Origin: Mesorhabditis belari
Lineage: Eukaryota > Nematoda > Chromadorea > Rhabditida > Rhabditidae
Direction: 5' to 3'
Length of the DNA stretch: 64,000 bases
Assembly: GCA_958450365.1 (NCBI GenBank)
Contig: CAUEEP010000245.1
Coordinates: forward strand, 806,001 to 870,000
Part shown: piece by piece, positions 30,215 to 42,738 of the stretch
Layout: each line of letters opens with the position of its first letter
Numbering within the stretch: position 1 is the first letter of the stretch
Position numbers and translations under genes: made by a program
The notes under the pieces: model-generated
What the model was told of the DNA's origin: nothing
Database searches by the model: none
Seen by the model: the letters and a program-made list of their open reading frames with translations, nothing else

Positions 30215-30475
30215 GATCCAATTCGATTCGATTCGATTCGATTCGATTCGATTCAATTCGATTCGATCCAATTCAATTCGATCCAATTCCGTTCGATCCA
30301 ATTCGATTCGATTCGATTCGATCCAATTCGATTCGATCCAATTCCGTTCGATCCAATTCCGTTCGATCCATTTCCGTTCGATCCAATTCGATTCAATCCA
30401 TTTCCGTTCGATCCAAATCGATTCGATCCAAATCGATTCGATCCAATTCCATTCGATCCAATTCCATTCGATTTT
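30215..30475. repeat. ATTCG / GATCCAATTC tandem repeat
   Basis: Five-base ATTCG units pass into ten-base GATCCAATTC units. It is directly followed by the 15-bp minisatellite. Confidence 0.85.
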
Positions 30476-30476
30476 T

Positions 30477-31662
30477 CGATCAGTACCTTGTCGATCAGTA
30501 CCTTGTCGATCAGTGCCTTGTCGATCAGTGCCTTGTCGATCAGTGCCTTGTCGATCAGTGCCTTGTCGATCAGTGCCTTGTCGATCAGTGCCTTGTCGAT
30601 CAGTGCCTTGTCGATCAGTGCCTTGTCGATCAGTGCCTTGTCGATCAGTGCCTTGTCGATCAGTGCCTTGTCGATCAGTGCCTTGTCGATCAGTGCCTTG
30701 TCGATCAGTGCCTTGTCGATCAGTGCCTTGTCGATCAGTGCCTTGTCAGTGCCTTGTCGATCAGTGCCTTGTCGATCAGTGCCTTGTCAGTGCCTTGTCG
30801 ATCAGTGCCTTGTCGATCAGTACCTTTGTCGATCAGTGCCTTGTCGATCAGTGCCTTGTCGATCAGTGCCTTGTCGATCAGTGCCTTGTCGATCAGTGCC
30901 TTGTCAGTGCCTTGTCGATCAGTGCCTTGTCAGTGCCTTGTCGATCAGTGCCTTGTCGATCAGTGCCTTGTCAGTGCCTTGTCGATCAGTGCCTTGTCGA
31001 TCAGTACCTTGTCGATCAGTGCCTTGTCGATCAGTGCCTTGTCGATCAGTGCCTTGTCGATCAGTGCCTTGTCAGTGCCTTGTCGATCAGTACCTTTGTC
31101 GATCAGTACCTTGTCGATCAGTGCCTTGTCGACGCCTTGTCGATCAGTGCCTTGTCGATCAGTGCCTTGTCGATCAGTGCCTTGTCGATCAGTGCCTTGA
31201 TCGATCAGTGCCTTGTCGATCAGTGCCTTGTCGATCAGTGCCTGTCGTCGTGCTTGTCGATCAGTGCCTGTCGTGCCTTGTCGATCAGTGCCTTGTCAGT
31301 GCCTTGTCGATCAGTGCCTTGTCGATCAGTGCCTTGTCAGTGCCTTGTCGATCAGTGCCTTGTCGATCAGTGCCTTGTCGATCAGTGCCTTGTCAGTGCC
31401 TTGTCGATCAGTGCCTTGTCGATCAGTACCTTGTCGATCAGTGCCTTGTCGATCAGTGCCTTGTCGATCAGTGCCTTGTCGATCAGTGCCTTGTCGATCA
31501 GTGCCTTGTCAGTGCCTTGTCGATCAGTGCCTTGTCGATCAGTGCCTTGTCGATCAGTGCCTTGTCAGTGCCTTGTCGATCAGTGCCTTGTCAGTGCCTT
31601 GTCGATCAGTGCCTTGTCGATCAGTGCCTTGTCAGTGCCTTGTCGATCAGTGCCTCATCGAT
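30477..31662 (+). repeat. 15-bp minisatellite, about 1.2 kb
   Basis: Roughly 75 copies of GATCAGTGCCTTGTC, including shortened 12-bp units (CAGTGCCTTGTC and similar). The unit has no stop in any plus-strand frame, so three overlapping ORFs of about 380-410 codons (SISAL, RSVPC and DQCLV repeats) arise. I see no gene structure and treat them as artefacts. Confidence 0.9.
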
Positions 31663-32846
31663 AGCTATAAATCGATAGCTATAAATTGAGTTGATCAAAT
31701 GAAAACTAGATGCTTGATTACGGTAGTTTTAGTTGCTTTTTAGAAAAAAACATTGTATTGGGAAAGAATTGCATTCTAGTTATAGAAACTCGAGATTTGT
31801 GGAAAAGATGCTTCTAGTCCTCAGCTGAATAAGCTCAAAGCTTGAGCTAAATATCTAAATATCTTTTCTATTTTATTTCTATTGATTATTCTTTCAATTT
31901 TTCTACTAATAGACAGTAAATTGTACTCGGGTTGACTTGACTTTCGCAAATAAAATCTCGATTATTACCTTTTTCTTTTTAAGATTTGACCTATATCCAG
32001 CATAAATCAATGATTTTTTTTCTCTTTCTTTTTCTCATCCAAATCCTTTAACCTTGAAAGATTATTGAAAAGAAACAAATATGAAAATCTGAAAATTAGT
32101 CTGAAAATTAACAATTCTTTAGGTAATTTTATTTAATGATTATGATTTATGATTTATGATTTATTTATGATTTTCTGAATATCATAAAATGTTCTCTTTC
32201 AATTTCAGATGTCTTTTGGGTGATGTCGTTGATGAGCAATGGCCGTTTGAGAGTTCTTTTGCCATTGCGTGTATTTCTTTCTTTTCTTTATCACTACAGG
32301 ACACAAGAGCTCGAGATTGTCGCACAGGGGTCAATTTATTTTAATTTTTATCTAGAATAAAGCCCAAAGATACTAATCCCAGTCTTTTGTCTTGTGGCAT
32401 ACTATAGACATACTATACTCTGTGCCAAGTATAGTATGTCCATAGTATGTCTATAGTATGTCTATAGTATGCCAAGTACTCAGCCGTTAAGGTCGTTAAG
32501 GTAAATTTTTATTTAGAATAAAGCTCAAGGTTCCTTCTCAGCCGTTAAGGTCGATTATTTTGTAATCAAAGCAATTATTAGGAAATACTTTTTAACGGGA
32601 TTACTGTAATTTTACAGTACTCTTAAGTACTGTAATTTTACAGTACTCTTAAGTACTGTAATTTTACAGTACTCTTAAGTACTGTAATGGCTTAGTTTCT
32701 GGAGGATTAAGGAGACAAATGGAAGGGAGAGTTTACAGTGAAACTAAAGGCTAAAGAGGCTAGTAGATAGATTAAAAGTCAGCTTTACTTAGCTACCGTA
32801 ATTTCTCATGATAAACCAATAATGATTTACAAAAATTGCCTTTCAG

Positions 32847-35325
32847 AATCTCAGCCGATCTCCTCAAATGTCAAGAGCAGACGGACAGTGTCATCGCGCG
32901 TTTACAATGTAATCAATTCTTGTTTACTAAGGAAAAGCTTTATAATATTTCTCCTTTTTATTTATTTATCTTTTTTATTTATTTATCTTTTTACCATCCG
33001 AAAAACCCGCTGTTAGGGGTAACTGCGGGTTTTTCTGGAAAGGTATTTGGGGTCGCGGTGGCCTAGTCGGGAGTCTACAAGCCTTGTCAAGTCTTGTCTA
33101 CAAGCCACACGATTCGGGCTCGACCCAATTCTAACTTTTTAATTTTTGATTTTAAATGGCACAACTATATTAGAACTTTAAAAAAATCAGTTTTTTTGGC
33201 CCAAAGCCTGAGAAAAAGTCAGTACAGACAGGTACTGCTCTTTTAATAAAATAATATACCGTAAATACTGTAATAGTACCCCACCCGCCTCGTACAGTCG
33301 CGTAGTCGCAAAAGTTTTTTAGTATTTCATTTTTTTCAAAGCGCCCGTACATTCAAAAATGCGTCTTTGGTATCAAAAAATAGCTGAAATTCAGGGCTAT
33401 TTTTTGATACCTAAGCGCGCATTGTAGCATAAACTAGTGTCGAGAAAAACTCGTTCAAAGCTAGTCTAAGCGACACTCCGCCCCGTCATTATAGGGGTGG
33501 GGTACTATTACAGTATTTACGGTAATAATATAATAAATTAGATAAGTAGATGTCAAAATAACTAGCTTGCTAACTTTCGTAAGTAAATTTTCGCTATTTC
33601 CAACTTTGACGCAGTGAGTAGCGCACTTGTCTACGGTCCACACGATCCGGGTTCGACTCCCGGCTGTGATGACTTTTGATTAAGCCTAAACATGTAAATT
33701 GGTTCACGGGGGCCGAGAACCCCCGTGAGAAAATTAAAAGATTGACGAAAGAGGAAGAAATGGGAAGAAAGAGGAAGAAGGAGGAAGAAAGAGGAAGGAG
33801 GAGAAAGAAAGGGGAATTGAGGGTATTCAAGAATCCCAATTGAAATCAAATTTCCCTCCGTTCTCCTCCCGTCGATCCTCTTTTCCCTTCCTTCCATTTT
33901 ATATACAGTAAATAGTATCAAAACTTATGATATTTTCATTTTAAAACTTAATTTCAGTAATGTATGATCACAAAGAGTTGGCCTCGGATTTGTTGAACAG
34001 AGAGCGGCGGGAGATTCTATTGAAAAAAGAAGAATTCGAGACAAGAGTGAGGAGGTGTGAGTTGGAATCAGCAAGAGTCAAGGTAATAGATTACATTAGA
34101 TAATATTTATCTGGTTTTATAGCTAAATAGCTTTAGAGTTACTTTATTGAGAAAAGTAATACCATTTTCAGAAAGATCTCAACAATTGCCAAGCCGATCC
34201 AGCCGGTTTCAACGCTCCGCCGACGCTGGCCCCGTCGCTGAAACAAGCCGAGATGCTGCTATTGAAAGAAAAAGGTATTTAGTTATTCAAGCAATCAATA
34301 GCTATTTAAGCAATCAATAGCTATTCAGTCAATCAATAGCTATTCAAGCAACTAATAGCTATTCAAGCAACCAATAGCTATTCAAGCAACTAATAGCTAT
34401 TCAAGCAATTAATAGCTATTCAAGCAATTAATAGTTATTCAAGCAACCAATAGCTATTCAAGCAATCAATAGCTATTCAAGCAATCAATAGCTATTCAGT
34501 CAATCAATAGCTATTCAAGCAATCAATAGCTATTCAGTCAATCAATAGCTATTCAGTCAATCAATAGCTATTCAAGCAACTAATAGCTATTCAATTCAAT
34601 CGCCTTCTAGTCAAATCAATAGCTATTCAGTCAAATAGCTATTCAGTCAATCAAGTAGCTATTCAAGCAACTAATAGCTATTCAAGCAATTAATAGCTAT
34701 TCAAGCAATTAATAGTTATTCAAGCAACTAATAGCTATTCAAGCAATCAATAGCTATTCAAGCAATCAATAGCTATTCAAGCAATCAATAGCTATTCAAG
34801 CAATCAATAGCTATTCAAGCAATCAATAGCTATTCAAGCAATCAATAGCTATTCAAGCAATCAATAGCTATTCAAGCAATCAATAGCTATTCAAGCAATC
34901 AATAGCTATTCAGGCAATCAATGGCTATTCAAGCAATCCAGGATTTATTCAAGCAATCAATAGCTATTCAAGCAATCAATAGCTATTCAAGCAATCAATA
35001 GCTATTCAAGCAATCAATAGCTATTCAATTAATTAACTATTTCTTCTTTCAATGTCTTATTTAAGAAGTGCTTCAACTAAAGGGGAAACTCGAACAATTA
35101 CAGGTATTTATTTTCGAAAAAATGATTATAAAATTCATAATTTCAAGCACATTTTGAGGAGAAGAGCCCGGAATTGAAAAATTACAAAACGAGAAACAAA
35201 CATTACAGGTTAGGGGAAATGTTTTGAACATATAGAAATATGATTAATGATTAATGATTAATGACTAATGATTTCTTTAGATAACAACAGAGAATTGTCT
35301 GAATAAATTGTCCCTTCAAGCGGCG
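32847..35325 (+). CDS. Coiled-coil protein, partial model
   Basis: Exons joining in phase: 32847-about 32911 (ISADLLKCQEQTDSVIARLQ), 33958-34082 (LASDLLNRERREILLKKEEF, then RRCELESARVK), 34172-34274 (SLKQAEMLLLKEK), 35066-35103 (EVLQLKGKLEQLQ), a weakly supported exon about 35170-35208 (IEKLQNEKQTLQ), and 35281-35325 (ITTENCLNKLSLQAA). Heptad-like leucine spacing and charged residues point to a long coiled coil. Neither start nor end was found; the gene may extend both ways. Family not recognised. Its introns hold a family A MITE (33259), tRNA-like repeats and a 19-bp minisatellite. Confidence 0.6.
33051..33135 (+). tRNA. tRNA-like sequence with variable arm
   Basis: GGTCGCGGTGGCCTAGTCGG begins it. 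An inserted or duplicated CTACAAGCCTTGTC / CTTGTCTACAAGCC pair follows in the anticodon region, then GGGCTCGACCC. It shares AGTCTTGTC with the copies at 17030 and 49661. Confidence 0.4.
33259..33522. mobile_element. Foldback MITE, family A copy 3
   Basis: A 264-bp copy with both ends intact (CCGTAAATACTGTAATAGTA and complement) and flanking TA on both sides, so TA is the target duplication of this family. Confidence 0.8.
33607..33668 (+). tRNA. tRNA-like fragment
   Basis: It carries CAGTGAGTAGCGCACTTGTC and TCCGGGTTCGACTCCCGG. It is very like 56567-56640, sharing CTTGTCTACGG and the T arm. The 5' acceptor half is missing. A second copy of the 29060 dispersed repeat follows at 33728-33895. 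Confidence 0.4.
34275..35030. repeat. 19-bp minisatellite in an intron
   Basis: About 38 copies of AATAGCTATTCAAGCAATC with variants (CAGTC, CAACT) fill the intron of the coiled-coil gene from directly after the donor at 34274. There are no unique spacers, so it is not a CRISPR array. Confidence 0.9.
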
Positions 35326-35359
35326 GTAAGTCGAAAAATTCGAAAATAATTCAAATTTA

Positions 35360-35639
35360 CCGTATTTCTTCGAACAGAGACCGGGTAAGAGTATGATCCG
35401 TACTCCTGCGTAGCAGCCTTCTTTAAAATTTCTTTTCTGCATAAAAGCTTTCAATCAGGTGCTACAGGGCGGAAAATGGCTCAATAATCCTGTTGAGCTC
35501 ATGTCGTATTTTTGAGTCATTTTCCAGCTCTATAGCACTTGATTGAAAGCTTTTAGTCCCGAAAAGAAATTTAAAGGGCTGCTACGCAGGAGTATCCGCG
35601 ATCATACTCTTTACCCGGTCTTCATTCGAACAAATACGG
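35360..35639. mobile_element. TA-flanked foldback MITE
   Basis: 280 bp with ends CCGTATTTCTTCGAA and complement and TA on both sides. Arms share AGAGTATGATC and AAGCTTTCAATCAGGTGCTA in opposite orientation. It has a CCGTA terminus like family A but otherwise differs. Confidence 0.75.
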
Positions 35640-36110
35640 TACAAACTTTATCTCACTATAGTTGATAAACTAAATATGTTTTTTTTGAAATTTTAAATTC
35701 AAAATTGTAATTGATTTTGTTTATCGACTGTAGCTCGATAAAAACTCGACTTTTACAGTAATCTTAAGCGGGAAAAGAGCTTGAGTTTTTCACTTGATTT
35801 CATTTGATTTCATTTGATTTCTATTTTGTTGACTTAGACTTTGATTTTGAAAGAATTTGAGAGAAAAACAAAAATCACAACTTTGACCAAAAGAAAACCT
35901 GTAAAAGAGAAAGAGGGATGCAGGGGAGAGGCTGAAGCAGAGTTTAAACACACCGTAAACATTCTAGAAAGCTACAGTACGCTACGGTACGCTAGCAAAC
36001 AGTAAAGCTGTGCTTCTAGGAAATCTTTACGGCAATTTACTATCAAATATTTCTACTTGAAAATATGGAAGACATTAGATAATTGATTGATTAGACATTA
36101 GATAATCGGA

Positions 36111-36360
36111 TCATTGGACATTAGATAATCCACTCATTGTGTTGGATAGGGAATCTCGAGTGGTGCATGGGGATCTTGTGGATGAGTATGAAGATGTTGG
36201 TGGGGTTGATTGAAGTGAAGAGACACCCATGTAGTCGCCGTAGGCTAGCCCACCAGCTGACGACCAGAAATCCATGCCCGCGTGAGTGGCGATCGGCGCG
36301 GCTAAACCGCTGAATGATCCGGATGAGGTTGATGAAGAGAGGAAATCGAGAGGATGGATC
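36111..36360 (-). CDS. Last exon of an unassigned Ser/Thr/Pro-rich protein
   Basis: A minus-strand exon after an acceptor at 36361, ending in TGA at 36111. It encodes LDFLSSSTSSGSFSGLAAP, then MDFWSSAGGLAYGDYMGVSS and a serine/threonine-rich tail. The composition resembles the C-terminal region of a transcription factor. An upstream piece at about 37430-37310 (TITNPYLPYKTATPTGSRPK) may belong to it. No domain is visible. Between them (36361-37300) nothing else is recognised. Confidence 0.4.
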
Positions 36361-37632
36361 CTAAGGGGATTTATTTTGGGTCAATCGATCAGACGGCTCA
36401 GGTCAATCAATTAGAGCCATTGAGTCTGAAGTCCACGAGAGTTGTTCAAAAGGCAAAGAAGTGGCACTCTAGATGCCTGTATACGGGAGGCTGTTCAAGT
36501 CTTTTTATATGTCTATACGCTTCTTCATGGGCACTCTCACTGTACTCTTACTTCTTACCATGCACTTGGCATCAGACGCTAGAACTCCAGAGCTCTCAGA
36601 TGTACTTCAGCAGTATAGATACTGTAAGTAAACCAACTATACAGAGATGGTCCCTTATTCTTCCTAAAATATTAATCAAACCTTGCATATAGCTCGCCAA
36701 TGGATTGGTAGGAGGACTTGACGGAGTAAGAGACTTGTCAGCTGTACAAAGTGCTTCATCCTAAAACATCCTTGATTTTCACTCATCTCAAAAAATATTA
36801 GCTAATATTACCTAATACCATTACAATAAGCCTACAGTAAGCTCACTCGACCGCTAAAAAAATCGATCTTAAACCGACTGTCATTAGACAAGAACTTACA
36901 CTTTTATAAATTACCCCAAAACAAGAGTTGATTTACCGTAGTCTTCTCGAGATTCAGCTAAGCGTATCAAACTTACTTTGTAGCTATCTGCAGGTACAGC
37001 TAAGGGCTATCTGCAGTACAGCCTAAGCTATCAGTATCTTACTGTAGTCCGCCCCCTTTCCCATCCAGCTTTGAACTCAAATATCTTGGTGTTCAGCCGT
37101 TCAAGTGAAATAGTTTTTCTAGCAATCAACAGATAAGGCCTGGCGCATCTAGTAATCTATCGGAGAAGCCTCAGAGGCTAGCAAACTCAACACCAAGATA
37201 TTTAAGCTCAAAGATGCCATGGGGAAAAGAGGTGCGCGTATCAAATGTCCGATGATCCTTCGACTCAATTCTAAAACTCGATCACTATCCGCTAGCGGCC
37301 AAGTGTAGATTAGCGGCTGAAAATCGCTTTTTTGGTCGGGATCCAGTTGGTGTGGCGGTCTTATAGGGGAGATATGGATTAGTGATTGTGGGAGCATCAC
37401 CGAGCTCGGACTCTGGATTACCGGATTTTTTCCCCTAGTTCCCTAGTTAAAAAGCTTTGCTTGATTTGTTGAAATTTCGAAAACCGCTTATCGGAAACCT
37501 ATCGATGTGGGTTAGAAAATGTATTTTGACTTCATGAGAGTCTTTATTGGGGATTTGAGTGTTGAGCTTCTAACTGAAAGCTTTGAAACCGTAAAATAAG
37601 GGAAGGTACAGTAGTTGAGCTTTGATAAATCT

Positions 37633-38119
37633 CTAAAACTCTTCCGCTTGTTGAATGATGGAGTACCACGGGTGTTGAGAATAGAGTTGGAGTTTGAGTC
37701 TGCTGGGGAAGCATTGGCGCTGGTGGGCGACGAACGCTTCTAAATGGGCACGTTGGGGGTTATGTTCTTCTAGTTTTCTAAAAAGTTTAATGAAAAGCTA
37801 CCGTAAACCTGGCTCTTTATAGCTTTATCTTTTTCATCTCTCTTTTATTCTCCCTCTAAAATAAAGATAGCGTTATGCTTCAAAGCCAGTTTACAGTACT
37901 TTCCGTCGGCTACGTTAATTTCCTCTTTACCTTCTTTTGTAATTGTTGTTGTCAAACATATTCTCCACTTTCCGGAGTTGTGACCAGAAATTTCCCTATT
38001 ATATTTGATTGATTTTATAAAAAAAGCTTCTTGTTTAATCAAGCCTTTCGATCTTGAGCCGAGCTGACTCCCACTCTTTTGGCTTCTTCACAAAACAATC
38101 ATTCAACTTGAGGGTGTGT
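37633..38119 (-). CDS. 3' part of an unassigned gene
   Basis: Exons 38119-38069 (HTLKLNDCFVKKPKEWE) and 37777-37633 (KLEEHNPQRAHLEAFVAHQR, CFPSRLKLQLYSQHPW, ending AEEF before TAG) join in phase with good splice sites. Family not recognised. HTLKLNDCFVK recalls the forkhead recognition helix, but nothing else of a forkhead domain is found, so I do not assign it. The 5' exons lie above 38119. Confidence 0.45.
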
Positions 38120-41100
38120 CTAGAAATTAGAATAGATAGGTTTCAGTAAGCTTTTAATATTTACTAGTTACTATTTACTATTATTTACTGTCATTTTCTG
38201 CTATTTACTGCCTTTACTCCTGCCATTTACTTTGTCATTTACTCAGTATCTGCTTTCCTAGACAATGTTCCTATGCTCAAAATCTTTTCTATGTACCCTT
38301 TCCGTTGCACTCACTAGCTTCATCCTTTAGACAACGAGTGCAACATGGAAGGGTGTATTTCCATTTTGAGTACAACGCATCTTTATTTCTACCTGATCGA
38401 GTTTTGCCATCCTTGCTTTCCGTTTCGGATCAGCTGTCCGGTAGTACTCGTAGTTTGGTTTTCGATTTACTAAAGAATGGTAGATCACAGCTTACAATGC
38501 TAGTTACTGGTACTACTTAGCTGATACTACAGGCTTACAGTAAGCTTACAGTAGTTACAGGCTTCAATTGCTACTGTACTCTAGTTTCATTGCATCTTTT
38601 AGAAAACAAGACTGTGTTGCTAAGCGTTCAATATTCCCTATTCGTGTTCTTAAGTTTTTTTGACAATTCGATGAACTTCTGAAGAGGATTTCTCTCAACT
38701 CTGTAAGCTAAAGCGGGAAATGTTTTGTCTTTTCCTTTCTTTGAAGAGCTAGATGGCTCTGGGCAGAATGGTTTAAGTGTAGAAATGCTTTCCCAGAATG
38801 CTCTCCAACTTCCAATACTAAATAATTATAGTAAATCGAGTTTCGATCTGGGTTTTAGCTGAACAATCAGACTTCTTTTGGGAGCTGTGATCTAGCTCTC
38901 AAAAGAAAAAGCTTTCTAGCTCTAGATCTAGAGCTTGAAAGAAGCCTTTTCTTATTCTGTTGTTCTTAAGGTGTTCCGACAATTCGATGAAGTTCAGAGG
39001 GAGACTTTCTCTCAAGCTCTGTAAGCTAAGGGAAATGTTTTGTCTTTTTCCCTTCGACTCATCACCAAAAACAGCCCCAAGGAAAAAGGGGGAGAAGGAA
39101 ATTTGAATCGAAAAAAATGTCGATTTTCCTATTTTTTATGTGACAATTTCGGAAAATTGATGAAGCTTTTGATCAATTGATTCATTAGAAATAACAGAAA
39201 TAAACAAGAAATGAAAAATGAAAAATGGAAAAGCTTTGTTTTAGAAAGGTTGTGAGTTAAGTGAAAAAATGGAAATGGATCAAAGAAAGTAAAAATGCCT
39301 TTTCTAGACCTTTTCTAGAAGATCTTTCATTTAGAATATCAGAATAAACTTTCAAAAAAGCTAATAGAGTTGAAGTATTTAAATGAGATTAAGTAACAGG
39401 CTGAAGGGTTAGACAGAAGGGCTTAGAGCTGAAGGGCCCGGAGCTGAAGGGGGAGCACAGGCTGAGGGCTTAGAGCTGGGGGCTTAGAGCTTGAAGGGCT
39501 TGCTTAGAGGCTGAGAGGGCTTAGAGGCTGAAGTGGCTTAGGCCTGAAGGGCTTAGAGCTGAAGGGCTTAGAGCTGAAGGGCTTAGAGCTGAAGGGACTT
39601 AGAGCTGAAAGGCTTAGAGCTAAGAAGGGCTTAGAGCTGAAGGGCTTGGGAATTCATTTGTCCCCCACCTTGTAAATCTGGCTGCGAGTGTCATTTTCTT
39701 CTCAGGTACACTCGAGATCACCATGTAGTCGGAGCCCCCCAGGAAGTGGGGGTTGTATTGCCATCTTAGGGCTATAAATAATAGTTTGTTTTAAGATTTA
39801 AGCTCTGGTTTCAATGCTAAGTTTACCAGCCTTTTTCATTGTAACCATAGCAGAGTTGCACATTGGGTTGTTACCTTTGATAAGACGATTTCGAAAGCCG
39901 AGATCACTGAAATCATTTGTTTGGGGTTACTTTTGCTTAGTAGGTTCTTTCTGGAGTCTGTTTCTAGAGTCGTCTAGAGTCAGCTAGGCAAGACAAGGCC
40001 AGAAGCCTTCCTTCTTTGAACTTCTTGTGGACCAAGCCTCCAGGAAAGCTAGGGTTTTGCTTCCCGGCAGTTGCTTGCTGGCCCGAGGTCGTACTGCAGA
40101 AGTCAGACCACCTAAGCCGGCTTTAAGCCTTGTTTGCTTGCCAAGTTCCATGTAACAAAATAAGAGTAGAACTTTTGAAGAGTTGCAATTTTTGATCGAA
40201 GCTTTGATCGAATCTTTGATCAAAGCTTTGATCGGATCTTCCTTGAGCGCTTTTCGCGTATCTTTTCTCGTCTCTTCTCGAATCTTTGATCGAAGCTTTG
40301 CTCGAATCTTTGATCGAAGCTTTGCTCGAAGCTTTAATCCCGAATCTTTGAACTTTAAAGCACTTCATCCTCGACCTCAATCAATCAATCCATCACCCTA
40401 AATTTTATTTTTCTTTTCGAGAGGAAGATTTTTGAATTTTCATAATAAAGCCGGGGCGTTGAGAAGCGGGGGATGTTATGTATGCAAAAATTCGAGAAAC
40501 ACAAAATAGAAAACATTAGCCGAAAAAAGGCGAGAGTGTTAGTATCTCAACAAAATCAGGTGGAGGGGAAGTGATGGGGAGGGTTATTGAAGGAAGGGGG
40601 CAAGGGCTAGATAAGGGCCTACCTGTAATTCGTGTACCATGTAGCTATGCAAATGATACGTAAAGCTATAGAAACAAGGAGTGAAGATGAAGGGTGGTGA
40701 AGAAAAAAGGGAATTGGGAATGGGAATGAAACGGGGAAAGGCGGGAGGAGGGAGGGGGTTCCCGAGGCCCTCACCCTGTGCACAAATCTCTTTTTCTTCA
40801 TCTTTTTCCATCGCTACTATTCTATTCCTTTTCTCTTTACCCCCCACTTTTTTTGATGATCACCCTGAGAAATTTCTCTCTTCGATCATTCGGCTACCGT
40901 ACTCTGTCTACCTTTCCACCGCCTTAACAAATCTTTGAAACATAAATTGTACAGTAGCTCTTCCGATCACTGTTATTCTAATGCTTTGATTTTTAGCTGT
41001 TAACTAGCTGTCTACCTGTTAACTTTCAAAGTATCACCTGGTTGAACTGAGCTATTAGATCTGTTCTTACTTATTAAGTTGACTCCAGGCTTAAGCCAGC

Positions 41101-42738
41101 TCAGACTCAGACCCTGGTCGCCCTGGTCTGGTAGCCAAGCCTGGTCCTTCCCCTAATCTGACTTTTGCTGGTTTGGACTAGTCTTTGTCTGTTTTAAGGC
41201 TGAACCTGAACCTTGGTCTGCCCCAGTCAGAGCCTGGCCCATGTCCCTGATCTTAAACTGTTCTAGGCTTCTATCCTTACTACAACCAAATCCTTACAAG
41301 ATCAAAAAAGTTTCCATTTGCTTTAAATCGATTGATTTTCTATGAAGCTAAAAGAAAATTTCGATTTTACAATATTTTGAATGTTGAAATTCTATTGAAT
41401 TTCTATAAATTAAATCACTTTTATTGTGTGAGAAATTTCAAGCCTTTTCTAGAAGACTTGCACATGATTCAAAGAAAACACGCCAAACAAACAAAGTTCG
41501 CATGTTTTTAAAGAAGACTATTTTGACTATTTCATTTTCACAAGAGAGATTTTATTATTCGTTTTTTAGGCTTTTTAAGCGATTTTAAAAAGTTTCAATT
41601 GAAAGCATAGTTTCAAATGGGTGAACCCATTATCGTTTCCTTTCACCGCACTACAGTGATTCTTTGAAGAGCTAGATGGCTTTGGGCAGAATGGTTTTTT
41701 GTAGCATTGTTAGCAAAAATAACACGAATTTCACCCCTTCAAAATACTAAATAATTATAGTAAGTCTAATTTCGATCTGGGTTTTGGCTGGAAGAATCAG
41801 GCTTTCTTTTGAAGCTAGATCTCTGGCTTGAGAGCTAGATCTGAAAGAAGCTTTTGAAAAGTTTATTGGAACTTTTTTAATCACCCTGTAATACACCCTT
41901 TGTGTCAAGCTTATAGAAAGCAGAGCTTTAATTTCCTGGGTCCCCCGGGAATTGGTGAGGGATCAATTTGCACAAGTTTCATCCTTTGGCAATTCTGTGG
42001 CTTGTATAATTTAGAATATGAGTTACCTTCCAGGATTCTTTTTATTGACTTACTTCAATGAAGCCGGCTTCTATGGCTGTGTGGATTAACATTCTAATTC
42101 CCGCTCAACTCAGGAATATTTCCAAATTCACCCCACTCCTTCCCATCCTGCACTTTTTGGCAAAAGCCAAGGCCAGAAGCGAACATCTTTTTTTTTTTTT
42201 GCCAATCGAACAAATCCTTTTCTTTTCTCCTTTTCTTCCGTTGTACGCCACAAAGTGAAATGGGGATTCATATCTGATATCAAATTCCTTTCAAATCTTT
42301 TCTAACTAAAAAGAAACTAAAGGGGGTGGATTCTTTTCGAAGTACTAAGAATTTTCATCAATTTCAATCAAAAGAAAACTTTTCTGAAAAGTGCTGTCAG
42401 ATGGGTTCATTGAGGGTTCTTAGTTGTTGATCAAAGGGTAAAGTGCTTATCGAAAGAGTAGCTCTATCCACAGTAGCTCTATCCACAGTAGCTCTATTCA
42501 CAGTAGCTCTATTCACAATTTGATTTCTCATCGAATCTCATCAAGTAAATCGGGGAAATTTTGAAAGAAAGATTACCGTTGTGCCCCCAAATTAGCCACC
42601 GTTTCACCATTTCATTTCACCGAAAATGAAATGAATACGCTTTAAGACAGATTCTTTTCTCTAGATAGATTGAGGTGCCTTTATTTTGTATTTTAACTAC
42701 TCAAGCGCTACCTAGCAACTAATAACTTGCATACTTAC
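38120..42738. other. Large region with no recognised gene
   Basis: It holds a 15-bp tandem repeat AGGGCTTAGAGCTGA (39410-39650), a TTTGATCGAAGC repeat (40190-40345), and a direct repeat of about 190 bp (38744-38935 and 41661-41850, sharing AGCTAGATGGCT and ACTAAATAATTATAGTAA). The rest is AT-rich. Exons of the flanking minus-strand genes (5' end of the gene at 37633; missing 3' exons of APC11) should lie here but were not found. Confidence 0.45.

Larger units (their letters stand above)
27129..32846. other. Repeat-rich spacer between ntl-2 and the coiled-coil gene
   Basis: No gene recognised. It should contain the ntl-2 promoter and first exon (27.1-28.3 kb). Named repeats inside are listed separately. 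Palindromic TACTGTAATTTTACAGTA units occur three times at 32600-32690. The ORFs at 27212, 28264 and 29002 have no motif or splice support. Confidence 0.5.

Noticed and set aside
29974..31689. Long SISAL / RSVPC / DQCLV repeat proteins
   Set aside because: Three overlapping frames of one minisatellite with no splice or start context.
34275..35030. CRISPR-like array
   Set aside because: 19-bp units are directly tandem without unique spacers, inside a eukaryotic intron.
37633..38119. Forkhead transcription factor
   Set aside because: Only HTLKLNDCFVK resembles the recognition helix; the rest of the domain is absent and the following sequence does not match.
40630..40670. Candidate second half of the APC11 RING (YHLHSYMVHELQ)
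   Set aside because: The frame does not match the upstream exon phase and the required cysteines are missing.
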